DNA of 64,000 bases from Pseudeuparius sepicola (lineage: Eukaryota > Arthropoda > Insecta > Coleoptera > Anthribidae): positions 26,387,278-26,451,277 of the forward strand of contig OY987302.1 in the NCBI GenBank assembly GCA_963920635.1, given 5' to 3'. Each line of letters starts with the position of its first letter. The first letter of the stretch is position 1. The notes beneath the pieces were generated by a model. The model searched no databases and was not told the DNA's origin. It saw only the letters and a program-made list of their open reading frames with translations. Both the position numbers and the translations under genes were made by a program. Below are positions 44,884 to 54,540 of this stretch, one piece after another.

Positions 44884-45211
44884 TGATTTATTTTTTTGTT
44901 TACATTACAATACTTTCCTAGATACTACATTCCAGTTTTTAAATCTATTTTTATTAGAAAAAACATAAAATTGCCATTTCTCGTCTTCGATGTCCAGTTT
45001 TATAAACATTTCCATCATCTCGTTGCGACGCTCACGCTCCTCGATCATCTTCTTAACTTTTTTCGATATTTTTTATGTGATTTTCAATACATAAGGACAG
45101 CATGGTAGATAAGTTTGTAGCCAGCTGCTGGTGACGACTACGATGTTCATCTATGCGAGCCAAGCCATCAACTGAAGGTAAATTTTCAAAATGTTCTGCA
45201 TTAAATTTCTG
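44884..45211 (-). pseudogene. Coding-like remnant downstream of the capsid gene
   Basis: Two short frames look coding: one with DGLARIDEHRSRHQQLATN (about 45195-45060) and one with MIEERERRNEMMEM (45054 to 44911). They are joined by frame changes to each other and to the capsid frame. It may be the capsid C-terminus or a separate small gene that has decayed. Confidence 0.4.
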
Positions 45212-46432
45212 ACCAATTCACTTAAAGGCAGATATTCGATAACGGAATCGTGAATTATGACGCAATAGGCTCTTGTATTTGCGGGGAAAGCGCTGGTGCT
45301 CTCTATGTCCAGTTTAATGTCAACCGTGTTGGTCTTCATCGACTCGTTTCTTCTGGAGCAGTCGACAATAAAGAGGGTAGCTTTATCTTTGTATTCTTGG
45401 TAGCTCAGCAAAGGTCGTTTGTTCCGCACATTCATGTAGCTTGGGTAAAATTCAGTGTAGTTGTTGTAAGCTTCCACGTAATCGTTCTTTTTGAAGTCCA
45501 ATCGGAGGCGTTCAAACGGGAAGTAGGTATTCCCCGTTTAATATTAGTCTCACGTCAGATGTATCTATATGATCGAATTTTGTGGGATCATTTTTAGTAT
45601 TGTCTTTACGAGTTGTTTGAAACCCGACGATGACATATCGGGGAGTCTCCAGTGATGCTGTCGTTTTTACCGACCAGATTTCTCTTTGTGCGCTATTTGT
45701 AAGACTCGGTAATTCATGTAGCTCCCATCTGCGAAAAGGAATAATTATTGGTCGGTCCATTTTTATAGATTGAAGTAGATCTAATCTAATCTCGTCATTT
45801 GGTTGAATATGCTTAACTTTCAGCTCGATGTTGGTAATCGCCAATTCTACAGTAAATTCTGTACTTGTATTTGGAGTTTGTTCTAAAAGCAAGCAATTAT
45901 TATCATTTCGAGCTCGTACTAGTCTTATGGTCTGCTTTCCACAGATACCATGTGGATAATCGTTAAAAATGCCAAATAAATGCTTGAGTGGAACTCGCAC
46001 GCTGAACGACCCATCATCGTTCACGATTTTTGATTTATCGGGAAAAGTCCAACCGGAGGTTACCAAATACTTTTGATCGTTTGGCGAATAACACGAGTAG
46101 GCTCTTATTGAACTCACAATTCCTGGATTTCTCACTACGTCTATTTCACGACCGCAGAGTTCATATGAAGCTGAGTCGAATAAAAATACAGCCCCGTTGT
46201 TGGTAAGACTGTAAGTACCGGTACCAGATTTATTTGTTATTTTCCCCTTAATAAAAATTGCAGCCTCGTGCATCAACAGCCAAGCATCGCCCTGATTAAT
46301 TGTTATCTCCACGACGTCGTTATTCATAAATGACTTTACGAACGGATAGTAGGTGCGTGTCTCCATTCGTTGAATGGATTCATCGAAATTTGGTTTTTGG
46401 TGTACGTCGAAAACCTGGTGTGTCAGTGACAT
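45151..46432 (-). pseudogene. Major capsid protein, double jelly-roll type, frameshifted
   Basis: ATG 46432 sits in a good start context (GGCCACCATGT). The first 306 codons carry the pattern of the double-jelly-roll-like family in insect Polintons: VVEITINQGDAWLLMHEAAI, NNGAVFLFDSASYELCGREI, VRNPGIVSSIRAY and PHGICGKQTIRLVRARND. It then stops at 45512. The next 116 codons (DFKKNDYVEAYNNYTEF ... VIEYLPLSELV) are open in another frame directly after. The break is at a TACCTAC-like short duplication near 45525. Double-jelly-roll proteins form the hexon-like shell. As read, the copy is broken. Confidence 0.8.
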
Positions 46433-46583
46433 GGTGGCCCTGATACTCTAAGAATAAGCGTTCCTCCAAAGTAAGCTCCGCGTTACGATCTCTACAACTT
46501 AAAGGTGCTGGTGCTAATGGGGTTTGTGAAGTCGCCTGCTTTCTTTTATATGGCTGATACCTGTCGCAAAAAACCAGAACCAT
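46380..46583 (-). CDS. Short ORF between penton and capsid genes, uncertain
   Basis: 67 codons. Its ATG overlaps the penton stop as TAATG, and its end overlaps the capsid start by 53 bp in another frame. A TATA box (CATATAAAAG, 46552-46543) for the capsid gene lies inside it. The chain is basic and Pro-rich at the start (LAPAPLSC). It could be translated by termination-reinitiation, or be only leader sequence. Confidence 0.35.
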   Translation of the reverse strand: MVLVFCDRYQPYKRKQATSQTPLAPAPLSCRDRNAELTLEERLFLEYQGHHVTDTPGFRRTPKTKFR

Positions 46584-47305
46584 TACGAAATTTTTTTCAA
46601 CTCTAATCTTATAATGATATCCTCTCCTCTAAAATTTACCAACTCGGAATTTTGATCGAGTATATTTAAGGTTATGTTGTTGATTTGACACTTCGTTACG
46701 GGCACGTAAAGAAGATTTCTAGGAATCTCGTCTATGGCGTAACCAGGGTCCGCGCCTATCGCAAATTCGTATATCGTGTGTGTCGGTCGGCTATTATAAT
46801 AAGCCCCAGTTGTTATATTGCTATCTATATGCACTGTTCTAACTTTAACAATGTCGACAGGTAAATCCGAAACGTGCACTACGCCTGGCTGTAATATACG
46901 TTCTGAGAACCCCAAAATTTTTCCTATTGATCCTTTTGTTTTAAAATCTATCGCATACTTTTCGCTGTAAACTTCACACTGAAGAGTGCTATTGTTAGCT
47001 TTCAAACTGAAATAATTTACAACCTTATCTCCCTTTTCTATTTTCAATTCTTTGAGTATACGTGTTTCGATGGTACTAATCTCGTACGAGCCGGTAGGAA
47101 TCTCTATTGTTTTCCTAATATTTTTGTCAATCAAGTAGAATTTGTTTATGCCGGTACCTTTATCGATATTTGGTATGCTGTTGTAAGAATGGAACCCAAG
47201 AAGGGCTAGACCGTATTCGGCACTCGAGTCTAAATAAATTGGCGTATCGAAATCGATAGATAGCGTAGATGAAATACCGTGTACAGTGAATATCAGCGAA
47301 GACAT
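46583..47305 (-). CDS. Penton (minor capsid) protein
   Basis: ATG 47305 (MSSLIFTVHGISS) lies 30 bp after TATAAAAG and 14 bp after the protease stop. The longer frame to 47368 has only GTG and overlaps the protease. 240 codons, beta-rich, with YGLALLGFHSYNSIPNI, GSYEISTIETRI, FSLKANNSTLQCEVYS, GSIGKILGF and GEDIIIRLELKK, the pattern of the single-jelly-roll penton protein of insect Polintons. It would close the capsid vertices. The frame is intact. Confidence 0.8.
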   Translation of the reverse strand: MSSLIFTVHGISSTLSIDFDTPIYLDSSAEYGLALLGFHSYNSIPNIDKGTGINKFYLIDKNIRKTIEIPTGSYEISTIETRILKELKIEKGDKVVNYFSLKANNSTLQCEVYSEKYAIDFKTKGSIGKILGFSERILQPGVVHVSDLPVDIVKVRTVHIDSNITTGAYYNSRPTHTIYEFAIGADPGYAIDEIPRNLLYVPVTKCQINNITLNILDQNSELVNFRGEDIIIRLELKKIS

Positions 47306-47318
47306 GACTGAATGTTTT

Positions 47319-47693
47319 TCACGTGAAACCCAGTCTTTTATAGAGAAACTCCAAACAAAGATGGCCACAATTAATTTCGTCGTATTTTTGGTAAGGACTA
47401 TTATTATACGTTATTTTTACACCTTTTCCTAAATATTCAATCAGTTCTGGGGGTGGCTTTAACCCCCCAAAGCTGTCAAAATACTCTACGATGTTACCCT
47501 TTTTGTTATAAGCTACCCAGTGGGTCCCGCTGTTACGCATCAGATCTAAGTTCACGATTGCCGACTCGTTTCTATATGAAATAGCTCGTGGGAGGGTGTC
47601 CCGCATAAAGACGCCTCGAAAATATCTTAATTTAAGCTTTTTAGCAAACTTTAGTAAATCTTTATTTGACAGCGGTCTATTGTGTAGCTTCAT
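47319..47693 (-). CDS. Adenain-like cysteine protease
   Basis: 124 codons in frame. NKDLLKFAKKLKLRYFRGVF opens the domain. The catalytic His is in SGTHWVAY (residue ~58), the acidic partner in EYFDSFGG (~71), and Gln and Cys in SPYQKYDEINCGHLCLEFLY (~101 and ~109), the adenain/Ulp1 order. Such proteases mature capsid proteins. In related elements the domain is often the end of a longer polyprotein. Here the ATG at 47693 follows an A7 run across which the upstream pVI-like frame shifts, so the N-terminus may be displaced by a frame error. Confidence 0.85.
   Translation of the reverse strand: MKLHNRPLSNKDLLKFAKKLKLRYFRGVFMRDTLPRAISYRNESAIVNLDLMRNSGTHWVAYNKKGNIVEYFDSFGGLKPPPELIEYLGKGVKITYNNSPYQKYDEINCGHLCLEFLYKRLGFT
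47335..47343 (-). promoter_or_regulatory. TATA box of the penton gene
   Basis: CTATAAAAG on the minus strand, 30 bp before the penton ATG, inside the protease 3' end. Equivalent boxes: 48514-48523 (PLA2-like), 46543-46552 (capsid), 44806-44814 (membrane protein) and 42912-42919 (DUF8207-like). Confidence 0.55.
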
Positions 47694-47699
47694 TGGTAG

Positions 47700-47957
47700 T
47701 TTTTTTGCTGTTTTTTGAGAAAAAGTCCGAATCCTCCATGGTTATTTTTTCTCATGAAGAGACCTGAACCTTTTTTCCAATTACTTCCATTACTTTGTTA
47801 TGTCGTTTTTGTTCTTCCATTTTGTTCTATGCGTTTTTCGCCTCCACTACGGTTCTAGCTATTGCACTAGCTCCTCCGGCTACAGAACCCAGAGCTCCTA
47901 AAGCCGCTAGGAGGGGTAGAAGAGGTAGAAAACCACCAGTTTTTTTCTCAAACGGTA
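47700..47957 (-). pseudogene. pVI/pX-like hydrophobic segment, frame-broken
   Basis: Between the PLA2-like and protease frames the minus strand reads GGFLPLLPLLAALGALGSVA then AIARTVVEAKNA, then in another frame MEEQKRHNKVMEVIGKK. A Gly/Ala/Leu-rich amphipathic segment followed by EEQKRHN is typical of the membrane-acting part of Polinton PLA2-protease polyproteins. At least two frame changes and a stop interrupt it. Confidence 0.55.
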
Positions 47958-48485
47958 TTATCCTGGGAACGCGATTTTTTTCTTTCCTCCTACTTTTTTG
48001 ACTGCTATGCGAGCGGCACGCAGGGCAGCCATCGACGATTTCTTTAAATTCTTCACATCGTTAAGCTGGTTGTCGCCAAATGATTTCTTTAAAGATTTTG
48101 CAACTTTTTTCACGATATCTCTTCGAAATGAAATGGATCGTTTTTCTTTCAGGCCCGTGCCTAATTTTCGTTTAACCTTCATGGCAGTGGTGACCAACCG
48201 AGCGGAGGCTTTCTCATCAAGTTTTGCGTCTTTTGACTTGACGCGTTTCCAAGCACGATTTTCCAACAATCTATCGGCCTTATGTCGTTCTTCTAACGAC
48301 TTATTTTTTAAATATGAAATATCGTATATTTTACAAAAAGAATCGAGTTTATTTAAGCCGACGTCGACTCTTCTTTTCTCCAGATGTGTACCTGGCCCAC
48401 AAAATTGGTATCCGGGTAAATGTAATTCTATTGGTAGCTTATTGATTACGGTGTTTACTAGACCCTCTCCAGTGAAAGTCAACAT
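47958..48485 (-). CDS. Phospholipase A2-like (parvovirus VP1-type) domain protein
   Basis: I start it at ATG 48485 (MLTFTGEGLVN), 29 bp after ATATAAATAG. The frame upstream to 48536 has only GTG. The PLA2-like core has PGYQFCGPGTHLEKR (calcium loop, residues ~24-38), LDSFCKIYDISYLKNKS (~47-63) and RHKADRLLENR. The usual catalytic HD pair is YD here, so the His is missing and catalysis is doubtful. A long Lys/Arg-rich tail follows, which could bind DNA. In parvoviruses and relatives this domain breaks the endosomal membrane. The frame ends before the pVI-like segment. Confidence 0.75.
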   Translation of the reverse strand: MLTFTGEGLVNTVINKLPIELHLPGYQFCGPGTHLEKRRVDVGLNKLDSFCKIYDISYLKNKSLEERHKADRLLENRAWKRVKSKDAKLDEKASARLVTTAMKVKRKLGTGLKEKRSISFRRDIVKKVAKSLKKSFGDNQLNDVKNLKKSSMAALRAARIAVKKVGGKKKIAFPG

Positions 48486-48539
48486 CGAACTAACCGTCGC
48501 AAAATTCACCTGTCTATTTATATGTTTTTGAGTCACCTT

Positions 48540-48913
48540 GTATATTTTTCTTGTCCACCTTTACTTATGCAGTATGAAAAAGATTCTGTAAACGTCACGT
48601 GATGAAATTTGGTCCGTTTAACCTTGTTTTTGGTCCTACCCTGTACACGATTTTTTTTACATATCTGGTTTGCTTACCTTGTATATTTTTTGTTGTCTAC
48701 CCTATGCTATTTGAGAAAAAATCTGTGACCCTGTATATGAATTTCGAGACGTCCCATTATTTTTTATGTTTAGAGACCTTTGTCATTTTATCCTCCGCTA
48801 CCCTCGACCTAGATTCCATTACTGCACTTATGAAATATTTGGGAAAAGTGATGACCGTTTTTTGCAAGTCTAGTCCTGTCGGCAAGTTCCAGAACTGACC
48901 CAGAACTGTTCAA
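48540..48913. repeat. Extra subterminal repeat units inside the right TIR boundary
   Basis: Contains GTCACGTGATGAAAT, TACCCTGTACACG and TTGTTGTCTACCCT, the same words as the TIR array, but it has no partner on the left side. Confidence 0.6.
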
Positions 48914-50355
48914 TTTTTTCTGTCTAAAACGCTAATTTTTCAGGGGTCTGTAAGATTCTACTAACTTTTCTTTCACACCATTAAGTTGGAAATTGTCGCT
49001 ACAGCGCCGTTTTGCGTCGATTGTCTTTTAACTAAAAAATTAGGACAAATAGCGAAATTCTGAATTTTTAAGCAAACATTAAATCTGCGACTTCACGTGA
49101 TGAAATTAGGCCTTTTTGACCGTGTTTTGCCCCGCCTTGTATTAAATCTGCCACTATTAAGGTCCTTTTGGCTTAAGTCCCGTTGCTTTTGTCGCAACCT
49201 GTATACTTCTGTCGCGAAATTAGGCCTTTTTGGCTTTTGTCACACCCCGTACCTAGATATTATTAAGGTCCTTTTGGATTTCTTATGTCAGCTTCTATAT
49301 TTTTGTTGTCCACCCCTGTACGAGAAAAATCTGTGACGTCACACAACGATTAAGGTCCTTTTGACTTTAGATTAACGCCGTTTTATCTTTAGTTTTTGTT
49401 CTACCCTGTACAAATGTGAATTTTGAGACACCCTGTATTTAACTTATTCTTAAGTCTGAGACGCCACGTGCTGATTCAGGTCGTTTTTTTGTCACACATT
49501 GTATATTTTTGTTGTCCACCCTGTACTTATGCTAATCGAAAAAAATCTGGGACGATAAATTTTTAAGATCCTTTTGGCTTTAGTTTCTGATTCACCCTGT
49601 ATTTTACTTATTCTTGATTCCGAGACGCCACGTAATGAAATAAGGCCTTTTGTTATTTTTGTCACACATTGTATATTTTTGTTGCTTACCCTGTACTTAT
49701 GCTAATTGAAAAAATCTAAATTTTTAAGGTCCTTTTGGCTTTAGTTTCTGATTCACCCTGTTTTTTACTTATTCTTAAGTCTGAGACGTCACGTGATATA
49801 AATAGGCCTTTTTTAAATTTTTGTCTCACCCTATATTTGATTTTTTTTACATATCAACTGTTTTTACCTACCTTGTATATTTTTGTTGTTGCCCACCTCT
49901 GTACGAGAAAAAATCTGCGACGATATGAAATTATTAAGGCCCTTTTGACCTTCCTTGGGTTTAACGCATCCTGTATATAATTTTAATCAGTTGCTTTTGA
50001 GACACCTTGTATTTCACCTATTCTTAATTTTGTGACGTCACCCAGAATCTAGTTTACACCATTTTAAAGTATTATTTTCAAATGCGTCGATGGCTCAATT
50101 GGTTAGAGCGTCGATTTTATAAACCGATGGTCGCAGGTTCGAACCCTGGCGGATTTTTTTATACTCAGAATTTGTGATGTCAGAGCACGAGATGAGATGC
50201 TGGAGATGCTGGACCACGAGATGAGATGCTCGAGATGATGGACCATTATCTCCCACGGTTTGGCGCCATGACGTCAGAGGTTAGCTACGATTGGCCGGGG
50301 GCGGGGCCTAGGAGGAAAGTGGAGGGAGGGCGCCCAAGGTTCCGCGTTACCTACT
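48914..50355. repeat. Right terminal inverted repeat
   Basis: Inverted copy of 35206-36631, ending CCGCGTTACCTACT. CACGT-centred words recur near 49465, 49628 and 49789, about 162 bp apart. A few substitutions and short indels separate it from the left copy. Confidence 0.95.
50084..50153 (+). tRNA. tRNA-like sequence in the right TIR
   Basis: The same unit as 35408-35477 with one D-loop change (AATTGG for AGTTGG). A box at 50090-50102, loop TTTATAA at 50116-50122, B box at 50136-50146, T7 run at 50154-50160. The acceptor stem does not form. It points outward to the element end. Confidence 0.6.
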
Positions 50356-50361
50356 AACCTC
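50356..50361. repeat. Target site duplication of the Polinton-type element (right)
   Basis: AACCTC, identical to 35200-35205. Confidence 0.95.
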
Positions 50362-51120
50362 AATTGAACATGCTGACGCTCTCTGGCCTAGGTGGCGCGC
50401 CAGCCGTAGGCCACGAACGACGTTGCCGGACTTCGTCAGCTTTTATGCCTGACAATTTCCTTAAATTCATTTAGCTATTTTTATCGCCTTCAATTTAATA
50501 TCAACCAAAACACTATCAAGGACTAACATTTTTATAAGTAAATTATCATCGATTTCATTTTATACTATGTTTTAAAGAATTAAATTTGCATTATATTTTT
50601 GTGGGTTGCCTTGGTTAACGGCTCCCGACTGGACGATCTGGCAGTACCGCAAGAACGGAATTTGTGGCGCCGCGCCGCGCCGTTGTCAAGCATTCCGCTT
50701 TCATAATCAAGTCCCAGAAAACAGGGGTCAGGTTGTGGGTTTTCTGGGGTCAGATAAATAGAATAAATGGTTCGTAAAACATTATAATTTTACTACCTGG
50801 CACACATTAAATAATATTAATTGCTTTCATATTTATTTTATTGGTATACCTACCCAAAATTAATAAATGCCAGTGAACAATATGTTGACATGTTTTAACC
50901 TTTCTTACGATCTGGCGGCCTAGCAATACTCTCCGTCCCCACCACCTCATAAAAATACCCCTCTGTCCTCTTAAATTAGCCAAGTGCCACTTCTGATTCG
51001 TCTTTTTCTGGGATAAAATCTAATAATCTTCGAGCCGCCCATGCGATGACTCATTCAACGTACCAGCTCAAAAACGCAAACGGTCAAGGTCAAATCAACA
51101 GATTTGGGAAGCCGCGAAGC
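50362..51120. other. No gene seen
   Basis: Flank of the Polinton-type element. I find no coding sequence. Confidence 0.4.
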
Positions 51121-51310
51121 GCGCCATCTACCGGACAGAACTTCGGTGTGGGAAGCCTCGTTTCTCTCTCCACGCCGAGACATAATCTTAGGGTGGTGCA
51201 AGTGCGCCATCTACCGGACGGCGGACAGAACGTCGTTCTGGTCTATTCTAAAAGACCTTGGGTCTGGAAAGCCTCGTTTCCCCCCTCCACGCCGAGATAT
51301 ATCCGACGGT
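51121..51310 (+). repeat. Short direct repeats upstream of the RBM25-like gene
   Basis: GCGCCATCTACCGGAC occurs near 51121 and 51204. CTCCACGCCGAGA occurs near 51171 and 51285. This GC-richer stretch precedes the gene by about 500 bp and may be promoter-proximal. Confidence 0.6.
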
Positions 51311-51834
51311 GGCTCCATCTCAGCCAGAGGACAATTCGGTCAGTCGCTATTTTGCATTAGAAAACTAATCTTTTCCTTCTTCCATCGACGGGTATATGAC
51401 AAACCTAACCTATATATTTTGTGATGTGACACGCCAAGCGCCAAGCTGACAGACAAAAGAGAAGGTTGTTCGTGAGTCCTGGCAGTCCTGCCAGTCCTGC
51501 CCACAGTCCTGCAGAACGGTGTGATTGGTGTGATAGGATATTTATATTTGGCTTCTCGGTGTGGTCTAATGATATTTTAACATTATTTATTTAATAAGTT
51601 TTAAAACTCAATTAACTATCTACCAGTCATCCATCGGTGAAGAATATCCCATTGTTTTCATCGTGATTTCTGAAAAATCGGAGATGGGTGCGATTGGAGA
51701 AAAGTGCCCAAATGATTTATAAGTTCTATTGATCGTTTCTCCATTGTGTCGGTTGTGTATTTTTAAAGAATACTATTATACAGAAATAATTTAATAGTTA
51801 TTAAATATTTGATATTTTATATTAACGCAATATA

Positions 51835-51933
51835 ATGTCTTATCCAGGACGCCCTCCTATAATGCAAGGGCTACCCATGTATGCCATGCATCCTGCACCA
51901 CCCTTGATGCCTGCTGTAATGCCAATTCAGCAC
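51835..51933 (+). CDS. RBM25: RBM25-like RNA-binding protein, first coding exon
   Basis: ATG 51835 opens 33 codons ending at GTAAGT in phase 0: MSYPGRPPIMQGLPM then Met/Pro-rich sequence to MPIQH. A short Pro/Met-rich start directly before an RRM is typical of RBM25 (a U1 snRNP-associated splicing regulator in the nucleus). The leader upstream has TCCTGCCAGTCCTG-like short repeats near 51478-51510. The identification rests mainly on the next exon. It is the only clear host gene in the window. Confidence 0.65.
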
Positions 51934-52046
51934 GTAAGTAGTTTTAGATGTTTAAGTCACAGCATATTCCATATAGGTACCTAACAACAATTAAGCTCTG
52001 GTATAAAGCAATTTTGGTCTATATTTTGAGAACTAAAATTTATGGC

Positions 52047-53178
52047 AGTGGCTATTTATACGTCTGACGTATATAAAAGTCGGTATACATCTTGAGCTCT
52101 CATTGGCGAGTTGAGTCATGTGACTTCTTTGGACATACATTTAACTCCGGACACGTCCAAAGTAAACTTATTTAGATACGTCGGAAGCCATGGGAAGTGC
52201 ATTTTTCTCAAGCATCTTTGCAATAAGGAGCGTATGCCCTCCTTTTTGGGGGATAGGTGCTGCCGAATGAAAAAAGAAGGGGGGCATTTGCACCATATTG
52301 TGGCAGTCGGCAGCGATGTGCGCTGCCTTAGGAAAAAAGAAGTAAGTGGTAATAATTTCCAATGGTGTAACCCGCCCCCGATTTTCTTGAAATTTTGGCT
52401 AGGTACCCTCTATTTTCGCCCCACGTTCGGCGTTGTAACCAACCCCCGATTTTCTTGAAATTTTGGCTACCCCCCGACAGTCGGCGCCGCGCCGAATGTT
52501 GGGGGCTAGCCAAAATTTCAAGAAAATCGGGGGTGGGTTACACCATTGGAAATAATTACCACTTCATTTTTCATACCGCAGCGCCCATCGCCGAAAAAGG
52601 AGGGCATACGCAATATAAAATATGAGACAAGATAGGTCTGAATAATCTCGGACATCATGCAATCGACTTAGTAAACAAGCCGATTCATCATCCATCGGAC
52701 GATAGAAATAAGGTTATGTGTCACGTGACTCAATCCACCAATGAGAACGCAAAACGTATAGCGACTTTTATACAGGGTGATTTATTCATAACTACATTAA
52801 TTTTAACAGTGGGTAGGGAAAAATAACCTGAACGTGAAATCGCAATTTAAAAAATTCCAAATTTTTTTTAAAGCCGGAATTATTTTTTTTAAAACCGCAT
52901 TTTTATCTATTTGGCCCTCTATTTTCGGCTGCCACTGACTTGTTTTCAGGACAAATGAGGCATCGGATGACGCTTGCCGTCGTGCGCATCAGCATTGTTG
53001 CCAGATGTACGCAACTATCGTAAATTTAAAGGAATGTTTGCAGTAGATAATTATTATATTTTTCTCTATAGAACGAACTTCACTCACTTTCACTTGTAAG
53101 TCACTTGACTCAACTCGACAATGAAAGCGCAAGACGTATACCGACTTTTATATACGTCGGACATATAAATAGCCACTT
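52047..53178. mobile_element. Foldback element with TATACGTC-rich ends
   Basis: AGTGGCTATTTATACGTC at the left recurs inverted at 53161-53177. The arms include GGTATACATCTTGAGC and CATTGGCGAGTTGAGTCA forms. A partial inner arm lies at 52726-52790 and another isolated end at 54249-54350. A nested foldback sits at 52335-52562. Confidence 0.7.
52335..52562. repeat. Nested foldback, CGATTTTCTTGAAATTTTGG family
   Basis: GGTAATAATTTCCAATGGTG and the related inverted end flank two further copies of CGATTTTCTTGAAATTTTGG. Related single-ended copy at 53395-53505 and full relative at 33708-34296. Confidence 0.65.
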
Positions 53179-54540
53179 CCAATAATAAAAGAGAGCAATG
53201 CTGTAAAACCTTACTTTGAAAACTAAACATTTAGGTATAGTTTCAGTCTTCGGCTTTTTTGAGAGAAGAAAATAATTACCTAGATTTTCAATATCAATTG
53301 GTTTATGGAGTGACAAATACAGCACACGTATACCTACAGGGTCGTAGATGAACTTTGTCGATGGAAAAAAGTTCATTTTTTATTGTTAAGAATTGCACCG
53401 CAGTCAAGGTCAAATATTTGGCGCCGCCCCGAATGTCAGGGGGAAGCCAAAATTTCAAGAAAATCGGGGGTGAGTTACACCATTGGAAATAATTACCACT
53501 TCGGTATCTACCCATAGAAATGTATTTCTTGGTAGGTTCATAATGATTTTTGATTTTTAAAAGCAGCTATTAAAAGGAGGTGTTCCCTTATTAAAATGCA
53601 CCGCAGGCGAAATTTTTTAAAAATATTAAGGACAGACAATTTAACTGAGGCATATTGCTCTTTTTTTTCAATGGGAGGGGTTTAAACCCCCAACCCCCCT
53701 TATCTACGGCCCTGCCATACATGGAGGACAGTAGAAAACAGGAGAAGGCCAAGCGCATATAATGCAGGTCGCGGATTAGTTTTAAGTTCGGCGCAGGTTT
53801 GATTAGGTCCTTGTTAGGTTTTAAGGCCCGCGGCGGGAAGCGCGTGTGCGTGTGACTTCTGTTCTGTGCCGACTGCCGGCCAGACAACTAATCTTTCATT
53901 AAATGTCAACTACTAATGTGTGCCACTGACACCCGATATGCTCAATATCGTAAATTTGATAAATCATAACATAAACTTAAAAAAAAACAAGTTAAACAAA
54001 GTACAATTAATTCGGTCTTGTAAGAAACGATCTTGTAGCATTGCTTTTATCTAGCATTGTGTAGCGCTTTTTCGCTTGGTTGGTACGCACCTACCAATAG
54101 GCAGGCTGTACCTTTTGGCAGTGTATATTGAACCCACTGTTCCGATCTTTATAAGTAGGTATTTGATATTCTATCGATCGTTTGGTAAAAGTAGTTAGGT
54201 ATACTGTTAGTGGAAAAAATCACATTTATTAAAAAAGTGAATATTGTTACGAAGTGGTTATTTATACGTCTTGACGTATACGAAAGTCAGTATACGTCTT
54301 GCGCTCTCATTGACGAGTTGAGTCACATCACTTTTTCACATACATTTAACCCCATACATGTATGGGCTTGACTGCAAATATAACTCGGGGCGGAGATTAG
54401 TTTAGCCACAAATTCGGTAACGTTGGAGAAGCAAATAGCCAGGATTGATATTGTAAAGTTCTGAAGATTGTAATAATTCATTTTTAGTATGGAGACACAT
54501 ACAGGATGATTTTTCTAGGACTACCACCGCGATTTTCTCA

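Larger units (their letters stand above)
35206..50355. mobile_element. Polinton/Maverick-type virus-like element, 15.15 kb, no DNA polymerase B
   Basis: The terminal inverted repeats (~1.43 kb) begin AGTAGGTAACGCGG, and there is a 6-bp duplication AACCTC. Inside lie, mostly on the minus strand: PLA2-like, pVI-like, adenain-like protease, penton, major capsid, BIR-RING protein, packaging ATPase, fibre-like protein, integrase and unknown genes. TIRs, duplication length and gene set define a Polinton. No frame resembles protein-primed PolB, although this enzyme is normally a hallmark. Several genes are frameshifted and a non-LTR fragment (40389-41825) interrupts it. Confidence 0.93.

Noticed and set aside
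44896..45108. + strand ORF opposite the capsid gene tail
   Set aside because: Shadow of the coding-like minus-strand sequence at 44884-45211.
49097..49980. ORFs in the TIRs (repeated inverted at 35581-36447)
   Set aside because: They are products of the degenerate repeat array, present in mirror image in both TIRs, without a domain.
51046..51424. Overlapping ORFs upstream of the RBM25-like gene
   Set aside because: They arise from direct repeats in a GC-richer region; no domain is recognisable.
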